From: Bacteroides salyersiae WAL 10018 = DSM 18765 = JCM 12988
GTDB lineage: Bacteria > Bacteroidota > Bacteroidia > Bacteroidales > Bacteroidaceae
Assembly (NCBI RefSeq): GCF_000381365.1
Contig: NZ_KB905466.1
Coordinates: forward strand, 2,296,769-2,360,768
DNA: 64,000 nt
Direction of reading: 5' to 3'
Of the stretch, positions 32,299-42,026 are shown one piece after another (position 1 is the stretch's first letter; every line of letters begins with the position of its first letter). The notes below the pieces were generated by a model. The model was not told the origin of the DNA. It saw only the letters and a program-made list of their open reading frames with translations, and searched no databases. Both the position numbers and the translations under genes were made by a program.

Positions 32299-35106
32299 AT
32301 GAATCAAAACAGTAAACTTTTCTTTTTGGATGCTTACGCACTTATATATCGGGCTTATTACGCCTTTATCAAAAATCCACGAATCAATTCCAAAGGTTTC
32401 AATACCTCGGCAATCTTAGGTTTTGTAAATACATTGGAAGACGTATTGAAAAAAGAGAACCCTACACATATCGGCGTGGCTTTCGATCCTCCGGGCCCCA
32501 CCTTCCGACACGAAGCATACGAACAGTATAAAGCACAACGTGAGGAAACACCGGAAGCAATCCGCCTATCGGTACCTATCATAAAAGATATCATCCGGGC
32601 CTACCGCATACCTATACTCGAAATAGCGGGCTATGAGGCGGACGACGTAATCGGCACACTGGCTACTAAAGCCGGACAACAAGGTATTACTACCTATATG
32701 ATGACCCCCGACAAGGACTACGGCCAATTGGTAACAGACCATGTATTCATGTACCGCCCCAAATACGGAGATAAAGAATTCGAAGTAATGGGCGTGGAAC
32801 AGGTCAAGGCGAAATTCGATATTCAATCTCCTGTACAAGTCATCGATATGTTAGGATTGATGGGGGACGCTTCAGATAACATTCCGGGTTGCCCCGGTGT
32901 AGGAGAAAAAACAGCACAGAAACTAATTGCCGAGTTCGGTAGTATCGAAAATTTACTTGAGCACACTGACCAACTGAAAGGTGCACTAAAAATAAAAGTC
33001 GAGACAAACCGGGAAATGATTACTTTCTCCAAATTCCTGGCAACTATAAAAACAGATGTTCCTATCAAATTAGACATGGACGCATTGGTTCGTGAACAAG
33101 CAGACGAAGAAGCACTACGAAAAATTTTCGAAGAATTGGAATTTCGTACATTAATAGATAGAATCTTCAAAAAAGACAATCAGCCTCTCTCCTCTTCTCC
33201 CGGACCTCTTTTTGCACAAACAAACACTCCGATTCAAGGCGATTTATTCGCAGAATTTACGGCCAACGGGACAGTTGAAGAGAAAAAAACGAATCTACAC
33301 ACGTTAGAAACATTAAAATGTGATTACCAACTTATTGATAATAAGGATAAAAGGAGCAAATTAATTCAAAAGTTACTTACAACGAAAATTCTCGCGTTAG
33401 ATACGGAAACTACAGGTACCGAGCCAATGGAAGCAGAATTGGTAGGAATGAGTTTCAGTTTTGCAGAAAATCAGGGATTTTATGTACCGGTACCCGCCGA
33501 ACGGGAAGAAGCGTTAAAAATAGTAAATGAATTCCGGAAAGTCTTCGAAAATGAAAAATCATTGAAAGTCGGGCAAAATATCAAATATGATATGATCGTC
33601 CTCCAAAATTATGGAGTGGAAGTGAAAGGCCCTCTTTTCGACACAATGGTAGCACACTATGTCCTCCAACCGGAACTTCGTCACGGGATGGACTATCTGG
33701 CCGAAATTTATCTCCACTACCAGACCATTCATATCGAAGAGCTTATCGGCCCTAAAGGAAAGAACCAAAAAAACATGCGCGACCTCGATCCCAAAGACAT
33801 CTACCGATATGCTTGCGAGGATGCAGATGTCACACTAAAATTAAAAAATGTACTCGAAAAAGAACTGAAAGAGAATGATGCTGAAAAGCTTTTCTATGAA
33901 ATAGAAATGCCACTCGTCCCTGTACTTGTAAACATTGAAAGCAATGGTGTACTTTTGGACACAGAGGCGCTCAAGCAATCGTCAGAACACTTTACAGCAC
34001 AAATGGCAGCCATCGAAAAAGAAATTTACGAATTGGCCGGTGAAGAATTCAATATCGCTTCTCCCAAACAGGTAGGCGAGATACTATTCGACAAACTAAA
34101 AATTGTAGACAAAGCCCGGAAGACCAAAACCGGCCAGTATGTCACATCGGAAGAGGTACTCGAAAGCTTGCGGCATAAGCATCCCGTAGTAGAAAAGATA
34201 TTGGAACACCGTGGGCTGAAAAAATTACTGGGTACCTATATAGACGCCTTACCGTTACTTATAAACCCACGTACAGGACGTGTACATACTTCTTTCAATC
34301 AAACGGTTACGGCTACCGGACGTCTCAGTTCCAGTAATCCCAACCTTCAAAATATCCCTATTCGTGATGAAAACGGGAAAGAGATCCGCAAAGCATTTAT
34401 TCCCGATGAAGGATGTCTGTTCTTCTCTGCCGACTATTCGCAAATAGAATTACGTATCATGGCACATCTGAGCGAAGATAAGAATATGATAGATGCTTTT
34501 CTAAGCGGTTATGACATTCACGCTGCCACGGCAGCCAAAGTGTATAAAACCAATATTGAAGATGTAAACTCCGATATGCGTCGTAAAGCCAAAACAGCCA
34601 ATTTCGGGATCATATACGGCATTTCCGTCTTTGGCCTGGCAGAAAGAATGAATGTGGACCGGAAAGAGGCTAAAGAGCTCATAGAAGGTTATTTTGAGAC
34701 TTATCCACAAGTAAAAGCCTATATGGACAAAAGCATCGAGGTAGCACGTGAAAAAGGCTACGTCGAAACCATATTCCACCGTAAACGTTTCCTACCGGAT
34801 ATCAACTCGAGAAATGCAGTAGTACGCGGATATGCCGAACGTAATGCCATCAATGCGCCCATCCAGGGAAGTGCAGCCGATATAATAAAGGTCGCTATGG
34901 CACGTATCTACGAACGTTTCAAACGCGAAGGGCTGAAAGCTAAAATGATACTGCAAGTACATGACGAATTAAACTTCAGTGTTCCGATAGAAGAACGGGA
35001 ACGGGTAGAACAAGCAGTCATTGAAGAAATGGAAAAAGCCTATAAGATGCATGTCCCCTTAAAAGCAGATTGTGGTTGGGGAAAAAACTGGCTGGAAGCA
35101 CATTAA
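32299..35106 (+). CDS. polA: DNA polymerase I
   Basis: A 935-aa repair and Okazaki-fragment polymerase. The N-terminal 5'-3' exonuclease domain (FFLDAYALIYRAYYAF, DNIPGCPGVGEKTA) is followed by a 3'-5' exonuclease domain that keeps the catalytic DxE in LALDTETTG, so proofreading is likely active. The C-terminal polymerase has motif A DYSQIELR, motif B RRKAKTANFGIIYG and motif C QVHDEL. Length is typical. A strong terminator follows. Confidence 0.97.
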   Translation: MNQNSKLFFLDAYALIYRAYYAFIKNPRINSKGFNTSAILGFVNTLEDVLKKENPTHIGVAFDPPGPTFRHEAYEQYKAQREETPEAIRLSVPIIKDIIRAYRIPILEIAGYEADDVIGTLATKAGQQGITTYMMTPDKDYGQLVTDHVFMYRPKYGDKEFEVMGVEQVKAKFDIQSPVQVIDMLGLMGDASDNIPGCPGVGEKTAQKLIAEFGSIENLLEHTDQLKGALKIKVETNREMITFSKFLATIKTDVPIKLDMDALVREQADEEALRKIFEELEFRTLIDRIFKKDNQPLSSSPGPLFAQTNTPIQGDLFAEFTANGTVEEKKTNLHTLETLKCDYQLIDNKDKRSKLIQKLLTTKILALDTETTGTEPMEAELVGMSFSFAENQGFYVPVPAEREEALKIVNEFRKVFENEKSLKVGQNIKYDMIVLQNYGVEVKGPLFDTMVAHYVLQPELRHGMDYLAEIYLHYQTIHIEELIGPKGKNQKNMRDLDPKDIYRYACEDADVTLKLKNVLEKELKENDAEKLFYEIEMPLVPVLVNIESNGVLLDTEALKQSSEHFTAQMAAIEKEIYELAGEEFNIASPKQVGEILFDKLKIVDKARKTKTGQYVTSEEVLESLRHKHPVVEKILEHRGLKKLLGTYIDALPLLINPRTGRVHTSFNQTVTATGRLSSSNPNLQNIPIRDENGKEIRKAFIPDEGCLFFSADYSQIELRIMAHLSEDKNMIDAFLSGYDIHAATAAKVYKTNIEDVNSDMRRKAKTANFGIIYGISVFGLAERMNVDRKEAKELIEGYFETYPQVKAYMDKSIEVAREKGYVETIFHRKRFLPDINSRNAVVRGYAERNAINAPIQGSAADIIKVAMARIYERFKREGLKAKMILQVHDELNFSVPIEERERVEQAVIEEMEKAYKMHVPLKADCGWGKNWLEAH

Positions 35107-35127
35107 AAAAGCCAATCGCCACATACC

Positions 35128-35168
35128 AGAGAACCCTGAAAGTTTTTATCAGACTTTCAGGGTTCTCT
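35128..35168 (+). terminator. strong hairpin terminator after polA
   Basis: Perfect 16-base arms (35128-35143 and 35153-35168) with a 9-base loop; weak T-tract (TCTTC) after it. Confidence 0.8.
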
Positions 35169-35192
35169 TCAAAAACGGCTTCCCACTTCCTG

Positions 35193-35208
35193 TGTGCCAC
35201 GTGGAACA
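35193..35208. promoter_or_regulatory. second parS-like site
   Basis: TGTGCCACGTGGAACA has a central CACGTG and differs at one base from the palindromic parS variant TGTTCCACGTGGAACA. It lies between polA and the HD gene, 9.4 kb from the site beside mnmG. Confidence 0.6.
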
Positions 35209-35243
35209 AATGCATAAAGATGAATACATTAGAAGATATTTAT

Positions 35244-35251
35244 TACCTTTG
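35244..35251 (+). promoter_or_regulatory. -7 box TACCTTTG for the HD-domain gene
   Basis: TAnnTTTG match 29 bases before ATG 35281. Confidence 0.6.
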
Positions 35252-35280
35252 TCTACTCATAAACACCAAAACAACTCCTC

Positions 35281-35910
35281 ATGAATCAAGAATTAAAGCA
35301 GTACGTAGAAACCACCATTATTCCAAAATATGAAATGTTTGATAAGGCCCATAACCGGACACATGTATGCACTGTCATTGCCGAAAGCCTGATACTGGCA
35401 AAAGATTACCCCCTAAATACGAACATGGTTTATACCATAGCAGCTTACCATGATCTCGGATTATGTAAAGACAGAGCCACACACCATCTTGTCTCCGGTG
35501 AAATTCTTGAGAATGATAAAATGCTGTATAGATGGTTTACAGAGGAAGAAATAAGAGTAATGAAAGAAGCCGTAGAAGACCACAGAGCCTCTTCTGACCA
35601 TGAGCCACGCAGTATTTACGGAAAAATTGTAGCAGAAGCAGATAGAATTATAGATCCGGAAATTACATTAAGAAGAACCGTACAATACGGATTGAAACAG
35701 AATCCGGCAGAAAACACAGAATGGCATTACAACCGCTTCCTAAATCATCTCTTAAATAAATATGCCGAAGGAGGATATCTGAAGTTATGGTTCGAACACT
35801 CAAAAAACGGAGAAAAATTACGAGAATTACGGTCACTTATCAACAACCGGGAAGAATTAAGAAATGTTTTTAACAAGATATTTGAAGAAGAGACAAATCT
35901 ACAGATATAA
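35281..35910 (+). CDS. HD-domain phosphohydrolase
   Basis: A 209-aa metal-dependent phosphohydrolase. HNRTHVCTVI supplies the first His, AAYHDLGL is the HD dyad, and VAEADRIIDPE holds the last Asp. The substrate is unknown; related small HD proteins act on nucleotides. Its promoter follows the polA terminator and a parS-like site. It ends convergent to the LytTR regulator gene, separated by 240 bases holding only a weak GCCGG/CCGGC hairpin near 35949-35974. Confidence 0.83.
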   Translation: MNQELKQYVETTIIPKYEMFDKAHNRTHVCTVIAESLILAKDYPLNTNMVYTIAAYHDLGLCKDRATHHLVSGEILENDKMLYRWFTEEEIRVMKEAVEDHRASSDHEPRSIYGKIVAEADRIIDPEITLRRTVQYGLKQNPAENTEWHYNRFLNHLLNKYAEGGYLKLWFEHSKNGEKLRELRSLINNREELRNVFNKIFEEETNLQI

Positions 35911-36150
35911 ATTCGTACGAAAAATTAACAGAATAGAAAAAACAGCCGGAGTTTTTTCACAAAAATCCCCGGCCCAACCAGTTACAGAGAATTTATCATC
36001 TAAAAACTAAAAAACATTCAATCTTTACCTAACTCTACAAAAGTAACATAAAAAAAGGAAAATATCAAATATCAGATTTGCGAAAAACGAACATTCTGAA
36101 TCAAAACACGCTTAAGGCGACAAAATTAGAGTTTATATAGCGAAAAAAAA

Positions 36151-36924
36151 TCATATCAGACAGAAACGTTCCTGCAATTCTTTCAAGAACCCACGTGAAA
36201 TACGCAAATCCTCCCGATCATTAAAAGGGGGATACAGTTGGCATTGTTTGCCATTAATAACAGCCAGATAGCTGACATTTATAATTATTGATTGACTAAT
36301 CTGTACAAATGACTCCGAATAGCTTATAATATCTTCAGCTTTCGTGTTTTTCTTAAGGCTCAATCTGGCCTGATTGAAAAGTGTCACCTGCCACTGTCGT
36401 TTATCTTTCGAATATTCAAAGAAACCTATCTCTTCAATACGAAGCAACTTAAAACCTGTCACAGTACTTATCATGAAGGTATCGCGTTGTGGCAATAATG
36501 CACTCACAGACGCCGCAAAGGCCGGAATCGCCGGATGGGAAAGCGCTGCTTTCCGATAACGTTCAATAATCAATTCGAGATCTCCTGAAACAAAGGGTTT
36601 CAATAAATAATCAAATGCCGATTCCCGCAATGCCTGAAGCAAATATTTGTCATAGGCTGTATAAAAAACAACCTTCATATCCCACAATACCTCGTCGCGC
36701 ATTTCACTCAGTAACCTGATCCCCTGGATATCCGGTAATTCTACGTCTAAAAACAGAAGATCAGGATGTTGCTCCATGATTAATTTTCTTCCTTTAGCCC
36801 CATTGACAGCAGTCCCTCTGACATCCATTTCGGGATATAACGCCAATTCCCGACACAGATTTTCTATCGCCGTACGATCATCATCCACAATCACTACTTT
36901 GCAAATTCCATTCATTGTTATCAT
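36151..36924 (-). CDS. LytTR-family response regulator
   Basis: A 257-aa response regulator. The receiver domain starts KVVIVDDDRTAIENL and has the phosphoacceptor Asp in LLFLDVELPDIQG near residue 56. The C-terminal half is a LytTR DNA-binding domain (FMISTVTGFKLLRIEEIGFFEYSKD... SFVQISQSIIINVSYLAVINGKQC, in pieces). It overlaps the upstream histidine kinase gene by 4 bases and must be its cognate partner. Targets are not evident nearby. Confidence 0.92.
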   Translation of the reverse strand: MITMNGICKVVIVDDDRTAIENLCRELALYPEMDVRGTAVNGAKGRKLIMEQHPDLLFLDVELPDIQGIRLLSEMRDEVLWDMKVVFYTAYDKYLLQALRESAFDYLLKPFVSGDLELIIERYRKAALSHPAIPAFAASVSALLPQRDTFMISTVTGFKLLRIEEIGFFEYSKDKRQWQVTLFNQARLSLKKNTKAEDIISYSESFVQISQSIIINVSYLAVINGKQCQLYPPFNDREDLRISRGFLKELQERFCLI

Positions 36925-38957
36925 AGATCATAAGAATAATTGCATGGGATATACACAGAAACACCAGTTCCGGTTCGCATCCCGTCAGCAAGGTTTGTTA
37001 TTTCAAAACGTATCTTTTCTCCTTTATTTTTTGCATTCAACAACTGAATTGTCTGATAAAGCACTTTCAGACCTGTGCCTGTTCCCCGGGTAGGCGACAT
37101 AACCTGAGGTAAATATCCCCGTCCGTTATCTGCAATCATTATCCGTACGCCATTCCCTTCAGGCATAACAGATATCTCTAACCGCTTCTCCCCTTCCATA
37201 CCAGCAAGTCCATGCTTAATAGCATTCTCTACCGGAATCTGCACAATCATGGAAGGTACAATGATTTTCTCTACATCCAAGGTCGTATCGACCGATAAAT
37301 CCAATATAAAGTTTTCACCTAACCGGTCCCTTTCCAAGCCGATATACGTCTGTACAAAATCCAATTCCTCCCGTAGCGGCACACTTAGTTTCTCTGTCAT
37401 TTCCAAACTCTTACGCAACAATTTCACTAAATCAACCAATCCCGAACGTTCTCTGTCAGTCCCTTTAAAACGGCTAATCTCACGATTCAGCACATTAAAA
37501 GTAAAATGAGGTGAAACATGATTACGGATATTCTCCATACGAAGGCGGCTTATCTGGTTAAGAAGACGTTCCTGCAAAAAAGCACGTTTCTTTTTCATCA
37601 AACGATAAAGAAAAAATAATACAGCGATAGAGCCAACACAGGCAATAGCCCAAATGTACGATGTAAGCCGCAAGACTTTCATCTCTCCCGACTGTTTTTC
37701 AATCAAAAGTTCACGCCGCATTACAATCGTGTCCTGACTATATCGCATGTCTAACTCCGCAACACGAGTACGTATCTGCTCGTTCCGGATAGAATCATTC
37801 AACTCCTGATCACGTCTCAAATATTCATAAGCACGCCGATAATCACCTGTCTGCTCAAAATAGTGCTGCAAATACTGATTACGGATATTAATCATATTGG
37901 CATCGACATGCCCGTCAGGAACAGTACGCGCAATCATCCGGCTGGCAAGTGACACATCACCCTGTCGGAGTGCAAGTTCTATCATTTGAGTTTCAATATA
38001 ATACATCGCCGAACGATTATTCATACCGGAAAAGAAACGATAACTGTCATTCAGATATAGTTGAGCGGAATCCAACTTATCAGTCAATACATACAACTCA
38101 CCCAGATTGGCTTTACACAGATTCTGTTCATAAATCATTTGAGAATAAGGAGCTACAACAGCTAAAGCACGCTCCATGTAGCAAGAAGCTTCCCGGTAAT
38201 CTTTCTTATAATAAAAATGGTTACCACGATTGTTGAGATAAGTAAACTTCTCAGGAACACTCATCTGCGAAAAGTAACGGCCGGCCATCTCATAATAATG
38301 ATTAGAAAGATCGAAATCACGCAATTCCATATACGTCTGTCCCAAACCATAATAAATAGGAAATTTATTGCGGTCGGGCAAGCCTAATGAATCACAAAGG
38401 AACAACGCACGCCGATAATAATAAGCCGCATCGGTATAATCGCTTTTATGAACATTACCGTCGGCCAGGTTTATGCAAATATCAGGCAAATAAGACAATT
38501 CATTACCCTGCTTGCGATGTTCATAAGCTTTCTGATAATACACAACGGCAGAATCCGGAAAATTCCATCTCCCCCATACATTTCCCATCATATTGTAAGT
38601 GGCAGAAAAGAGATCGTGTATTTGTGGAGAGTCAGAAGATTTCTGACAAAAATGAAGAATTATCCGGCTGTAATACACAACCGAATCAAACTGAGAAGCA
38701 GCAAAACAGGCCTTAGAATAGACATTCATTAATCGATAATAGGACAAACTATCTGCAGTCTGCGACATATTCTTACGCAATAAAGAACGGGAATAGGCAT
38801 TATTCGTGAACAGAGAATCCATCGCTTTTCTTTCCAATAAAGTCACAATATCATCTTCGTCACCCGTTTCTGATATGTCTACATGCTCGTCACATCCACA
38901 CACAAACAATAATGAACAGATGAATACAATAACTCCCTGAATATATCTATCTACCAT
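36921..38957 (-). CDS. LytS-type sensor histidine kinase with TPR sensor domain
   Basis: A 678-aa sensor. A lipoprotein-like N-terminus (IVFICSLLFVCGC) precedes about 350 residues of TPR repeats (e.g. YNMMGNVWGRWNFPDSAVVYYQKAYEH). Then come a coiled region, one transmembrane helix (IWAIACVGSIAVLFFLYRL), and the His_kinase domain with the phosphoacceptor in NHVSPHFTFNVLN, then an ATPase domain (DNGRGY, GTGTGLKVL). I place the start at ATG 38957: it has an AAGGAG site and lies 24 bases after a -7 box at 38982-38989. A longer frame would extend to 39101. Confidence 0.88.
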   Translation of the reverse strand: MVDRYIQGVIVFICSLLFVCGCDEHVDISETGDEDDIVTLLERKAMDSLFTNNAYSRSLLRKNMSQTADSLSYYRLMNVYSKACFAASQFDSVVYYSRIILHFCQKSSDSPQIHDLFSATYNMMGNVWGRWNFPDSAVVYYQKAYEHRKQGNELSYLPDICINLADGNVHKSDYTDAAYYYRRALFLCDSLGLPDRNKFPIYYGLGQTYMELRDFDLSNHYYEMAGRYFSQMSVPEKFTYLNNRGNHFYYKKDYREASCYMERALAVVAPYSQMIYEQNLCKANLGELYVLTDKLDSAQLYLNDSYRFFSGMNNRSAMYYIETQMIELALRQGDVSLASRMIARTVPDGHVDANMINIRNQYLQHYFEQTGDYRRAYEYLRRDQELNDSIRNEQIRTRVAELDMRYSQDTIVMRRELLIEKQSGEMKVLRLTSYIWAIACVGSIAVLFFLYRLMKKKRAFLQERLLNQISRLRMENIRNHVSPHFTFNVLNREISRFKGTDRERSGLVDLVKLLRKSLEMTEKLSVPLREELDFVQTYIGLERDRLGENFILDLSVDTTLDVEKIIVPSMIVQIPVENAIKHGLAGMEGEKRLEISVMPEGNGVRIMIADNGRGYLPQVMSPTRGTGTGLKVLYQTIQLLNAKNKGEKIRFEITNLADGMRTGTGVSVYIPCNYSYDL

Positions 38958-38981
38958 CTCCTTATCTATAGAATATTGCAA

Positions 38982-38989
38982 CAAAAATA
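38982..38989 (-). promoter_or_regulatory. -7 box TATTTTTG for the two-component operon
   Basis: CAAAAATA on the plus strand; TAnnTTTG match that supports ATG 38957 over the longer start. Confidence 0.55.
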
Positions 38990-39044
38990 CATTCTTTTTC
39001 TGAATGATATATATATTCTGATAGAAATTATAAGCAAAATTACT

Positions 39045-39052
39045 TATCTTTG
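39045..39052 (+). promoter_or_regulatory. -7 box TATCTTTG for cysE
   Basis: TAnnTTTG match 29 bases before ATG 39082, divergent from the histidine kinase promoter. Confidence 0.65.
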
Positions 39053-39081
39053 TAGCCAATATTATAGAATACAGGAATCTA

Positions 39082-39981
39082 ATGAGTCCATTAAACTTCA
39101 CTCACATTCTGACACAGGCAGTCGATGAGCTTTCGGAAAGCGAATCATATAAAGGACTGTTTCATCAACACAAAGACGGCGAACCCTTGCCCTCTGCACG
39201 GGTATTGTGCGAAATTATCGAGTTGTCACGTTCCATTCTCTTTCCCGGGTATTTCGGTAATTCCACGATCAACAGCCGGACAATCAATTATCACATCGGA
39301 GTTAATATTGAAAAATTATTCGGCCTGTTGTCAGAGCAGATTCTGGCAGGATTGTGTTTCGGAAAAAATGAAGAATGCGGTACTTGCAACGAATTACAGC
39401 GCGAAGAAGCAGCCCGTCTTGCCGCAAAGTTTATCAGTAAGTTACCACATATGCGTCGTATTCTGGCCACGGATGTGGAGGCAGCTTACAATGGCGACCC
39501 TGCAGCCCAAAGCTTCGGCGAAGTGATTTTCTGTTATCCGGCCATCAGAGCCATCAGTAATTATCGCATTGCCCACGAATTATTGGAATTAGGTGTACCG
39601 CTCATTCCCCGTATCATTACGGAAATGGCACACAGTGAAACGGGCATAGATATTCATCCGGGTGCTCAGATCGGAAGCTATTTTACCATAGACCACGGAA
39701 CCGGTGTGGTAATCGGAGCCACCAGTATCATCGGACAGAACGTGAAACTGTACCAAGGGGTTACGTTAGGTGCCAAAAGTTTCCCGTTGGATGCCGACGG
39801 CAAGCCGATCAAAGGCATTCCCCGCCATCCGATACTGGAAGACAATGTGATCGTCTATTCCAACGCAACTATCTTAGGACGTATCACTATTGGTAAAAAT
39901 GCGACAGTAGGCGGTAACATCTGGGTGACGGAAGACGTACCTGCAGGAGCGAAAATCGTCCAGACCAAAGCCAAAAAATAA
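39082..39981 (+). CDS. cysE: serine O-acetyltransferase
   Basis: A 299-aa enzyme that acetylates serine with acetyl-CoA, the first step of cysteine synthesis. The C-terminal left-handed beta-helix is visible in hexapeptides (EMAHSETGIDIHPGAQIGSYFTIDHGTGVVIGATSIIG, in pieces), with the catalytic Asp-His/His pairs in DIHPGA and DHGTG. An N-terminal helical domain of about 170 residues is longer than in short CysE forms and typical of Bacteroidetes EpsC-like enzymes. It is monocistronic. Confidence 0.92.
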   Translation: MSPLNFTHILTQAVDELSESESYKGLFHQHKDGEPLPSARVLCEIIELSRSILFPGYFGNSTINSRTINYHIGVNIEKLFGLLSEQILAGLCFGKNEECGTCNELQREEAARLAAKFISKLPHMRRILATDVEAAYNGDPAAQSFGEVIFCYPAIRAISNYRIAHELLELGVPLIPRIITEMAHSETGIDIHPGAQIGSYFTIDHGTGVVIGATSIIGQNVKLYQGVTLGAKSFPLDADGKPIKGIPRHPILEDNVIVYSNATILGRITIGKNATVGGNIWVTEDVPAGAKIVQTKAKK

Positions 39982-40067
39982 AGGAAACAATGTGCAAGTA
40001 TGCCCATGTACCGATTAAGAGAATAAGAAATTAATAACTTGAATAATTAACAAATTAACGCGCCAGC

Positions 40068-40103
40068 CAATCGGCACATTACCCCCATTGGCATATTGGC
40101 ACA
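40068..40103 (+). repeat. TTGGCACATT-type intergenic repeats
   Basis: Near-tandem copies of (A/T)TTGGCA(C/T)ATT lie just upstream of the methyltransferase start. Similar words occur at about 44248-44270, 57411-57435 and 57519-57540, all intergenic. Confidence 0.5.
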
Positions 40104-40112
40104 TTATTCATT

Positions 40113-41426
40113 ATGAGCGAACAATTTGAAATGATTGCCAAAACCTTCCAGGGATTGGAAGAGATACTGGCAGAGGAGTTGACGACATTAGGAGCCAATG
40201 ACGTACAGATAGGTCGAAGAATGGTTTCATTCACCGGAGATAAAGAGATGATGTACAAAGCGAACTTTTGCCTGCGCACCGCCATCCGCATTCTGAAGCC
40301 TATCAAAAATTTTAAAGCCAAGGATGCCGACGAAGTTTATGATCAAATTAAAGCCATCGATTGGGAAAATATATTGGATGTAAACAAGACCTTCGCCGTA
40401 GATGCCGTTGTATTCAGTGAAGAATTCCGTCATTCCAAATTCGTCTCTTATAAAGTGAAAGACGCTATCGTTGACTATTTCCGCGAATTGAACGGCAAAC
40501 GTCCATCCGTGCGTATCAACAAACCGGATGTACTATTAAATATCCATATCGCACAAACGACCTGTACTCTCTCCCTCGATTCATCCGGCGAATCCCTACA
40601 TCGACGCGGTTACCGTCAAGAAGCTGTTGAAGCACCGCTAAACGAGGTATTGGCAGCCGGTATGATTTTAATGACCGGATGGAAGGGCGAATGCGATCTC
40701 ATCGATCCGATGTGCGGATCGGGAACAATCCCCATCGAAGCTGCATTGATAGCCCGTAATATCGCACCGGGTGTATTCCGCAAGGAGTTCGCTTTTGAAA
40801 AATGGGTAGACTTCGATCAGGAACTATTTGACAATATCTACAACGACGATACGCAGGAACGGGAATTCGGACATAAAATATACGGTTATGACAACAACCC
40901 GAAAGCCAATGAAATTGCCATGCATAACATCAAGGCTGCCGGTGTATCAAAAGACATCGTTTTGAAACTACAACCGTTTCAGCAATTCGAACAACCGGCC
41001 GAAAAATCAATTATCATCACGAACCCGCCTTATGGTGAACGTATATCCACCAATGACCTTTTAGGACTGTACAGCATGATCGGCGAACGATTAAAGCATG
41101 CATTTGTGGGCAATGATGCATGGATACTCTCGTATCGTGAAGAATGTTTCGACCAGATAGGATTAAAACCCAGTCAAAAGACCCCACTTTTCAACGGAGC
41201 ACTGGAATGCGAGTTCCGTAAATACGAAATATTCGACGGTAAATACAAGGAATTCAAGAGTCAGGAAAGCGGCGAAGAGAATGGAGAAAAAACATCGAGA
41301 GAGAGAAAAGAATTCCGTCCACGCCGTGAAGAAGGAAGCCGTAGTTTCTCCGGAGACAGAAGGCCAAGAGAAGGACAAAGCTTCAATAATGGCGACAGAA
41401 AGCCGAGAGAATTCAAAAAAAATTAG
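40113..41426 (+). CDS. THUMP-domain rRNA methyltransferase (RlmL/Trm-G10-like)
   Basis: A 437-aa SAM-dependent RNA guanine-N2 methyltransferase. The N-terminal THUMP domain (AKTFQGLEEILAEELTTLGA...) binds RNA. The Rossmann methyltransferase domain has DLIDPMCGSGTIPIEAALIARN and the catalytic NPPYGERIS. It resembles the N-terminal half of E. coli RlmL, which modifies 23S rRNA G2445. The last 60 residues are low-complexity Arg/Glu-rich, a common Bacteroides extension. Confidence 0.88.
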   Translation: MSEQFEMIAKTFQGLEEILAEELTTLGANDVQIGRRMVSFTGDKEMMYKANFCLRTAIRILKPIKNFKAKDADEVYDQIKAIDWENILDVNKTFAVDAVVFSEEFRHSKFVSYKVKDAIVDYFRELNGKRPSVRINKPDVLLNIHIAQTTCTLSLDSSGESLHRRGYRQEAVEAPLNEVLAAGMILMTGWKGECDLIDPMCGSGTIPIEAALIARNIAPGVFRKEFAFEKWVDFDQELFDNIYNDDTQEREFGHKIYGYDNNPKANEIAMHNIKAAGVSKDIVLKLQPFQQFEQPAEKSIIITNPPYGERISTNDLLGLYSMIGERLKHAFVGNDAWILSYREECFDQIGLKPSQKTPLFNGALECEFRKYEIFDGKYKEFKSQESGEENGEKTSRERKEFRPRREEGSRSFSGDRRPREGQSFNNGDRKPREFKKN

Positions 41427-41449
41427 AAGCCGAAGGCTGAAAAGTAGCA

Positions 41450-42022
41450 ATGATGGATGAATTAGCTATCATAGAAAATAAGATCTATGAAATCAGAGGA
41501 CAGAAAGTAATGCTGGACTTTGATCTGGCAGAAATGTACGGCGTAGAGACTCGAGTATTAAAACAAGCTGTACGGCGCAACATCGAACGTTTTCCAATAG
41601 AATTCATGTTTGAACTTACTAAAGAAGAAGCAGAGTTTTCAAGATCACAATCTGTGACCTTGAAAACAGGACAGGGACATAACATTAAATATCTTCCTTT
41701 TGCTTTTACAGAGTATGGAGTAGTGATGTTATCAAGTGTACTAAAAAGCAAAACGGCCATTGAAATCAATATCAATATTATCCGTGCCTTTGTCCACATG
41801 CGCCAATATTTGCTTTCGAACATCCCCAAGCAAGAACTGGACGAATTAAGAAAACGTGTGGAATATCTCGAAGAAGATATATCCTCCGATCGGGAAAGCT
41901 ATGAAAAACAGTTCGAAGAGCTGTTCACAGCCTTTGCCAAAGTCAGTGCCATCATTCAATCTAAAACGGCTCCTTTAAACAGGGTCGAGATACAAGGATT
42001 CAAAAACCAAGAGGATAAATAA
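41450..42022 (+). CDS. ORF6N-domain protein
   Basis: A 190-aa protein with an N-terminal ORF6N domain (IENKIYEIRGQKVMLDFDLAEMYGVETRVLKQAVRRN, in pieces, FAFTEYGVVMLSSVL), a DNA-binding module common in phage antirepressors. A coiled-coil segment follows (EELRKRVEYLEED... region). The function is unknown, possibly regulatory. It lies 23 bases after the methyltransferase gene and 4 bases before the S9 peptidase gene. Insertion of a phage-derived gene into a housekeeping string is possible, but the family is widespread in Bacteroides. Confidence 0.85.
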   Translation: MMDELAIIENKIYEIRGQKVMLDFDLAEMYGVETRVLKQAVRRNIERFPIEFMFELTKEEAEFSRSQSVTLKTGQGHNIKYLPFAFTEYGVVMLSSVLKSKTAIEININIIRAFVHMRQYLLSNIPKQELDELRKRVEYLEEDISSDRESYEKQFEELFTAFAKVSAIIQSKTAPLNRVEIQGFKNQEDK

Positions 42023-42026
42023 GAAA

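Noticed and set aside
36191..36200. CACGTG in the LytTR gene as a third parS
   Set aside because: The flanks (GAACC, AAATA) do not fit the parS consensus on the left side, and it is within coding sequence.
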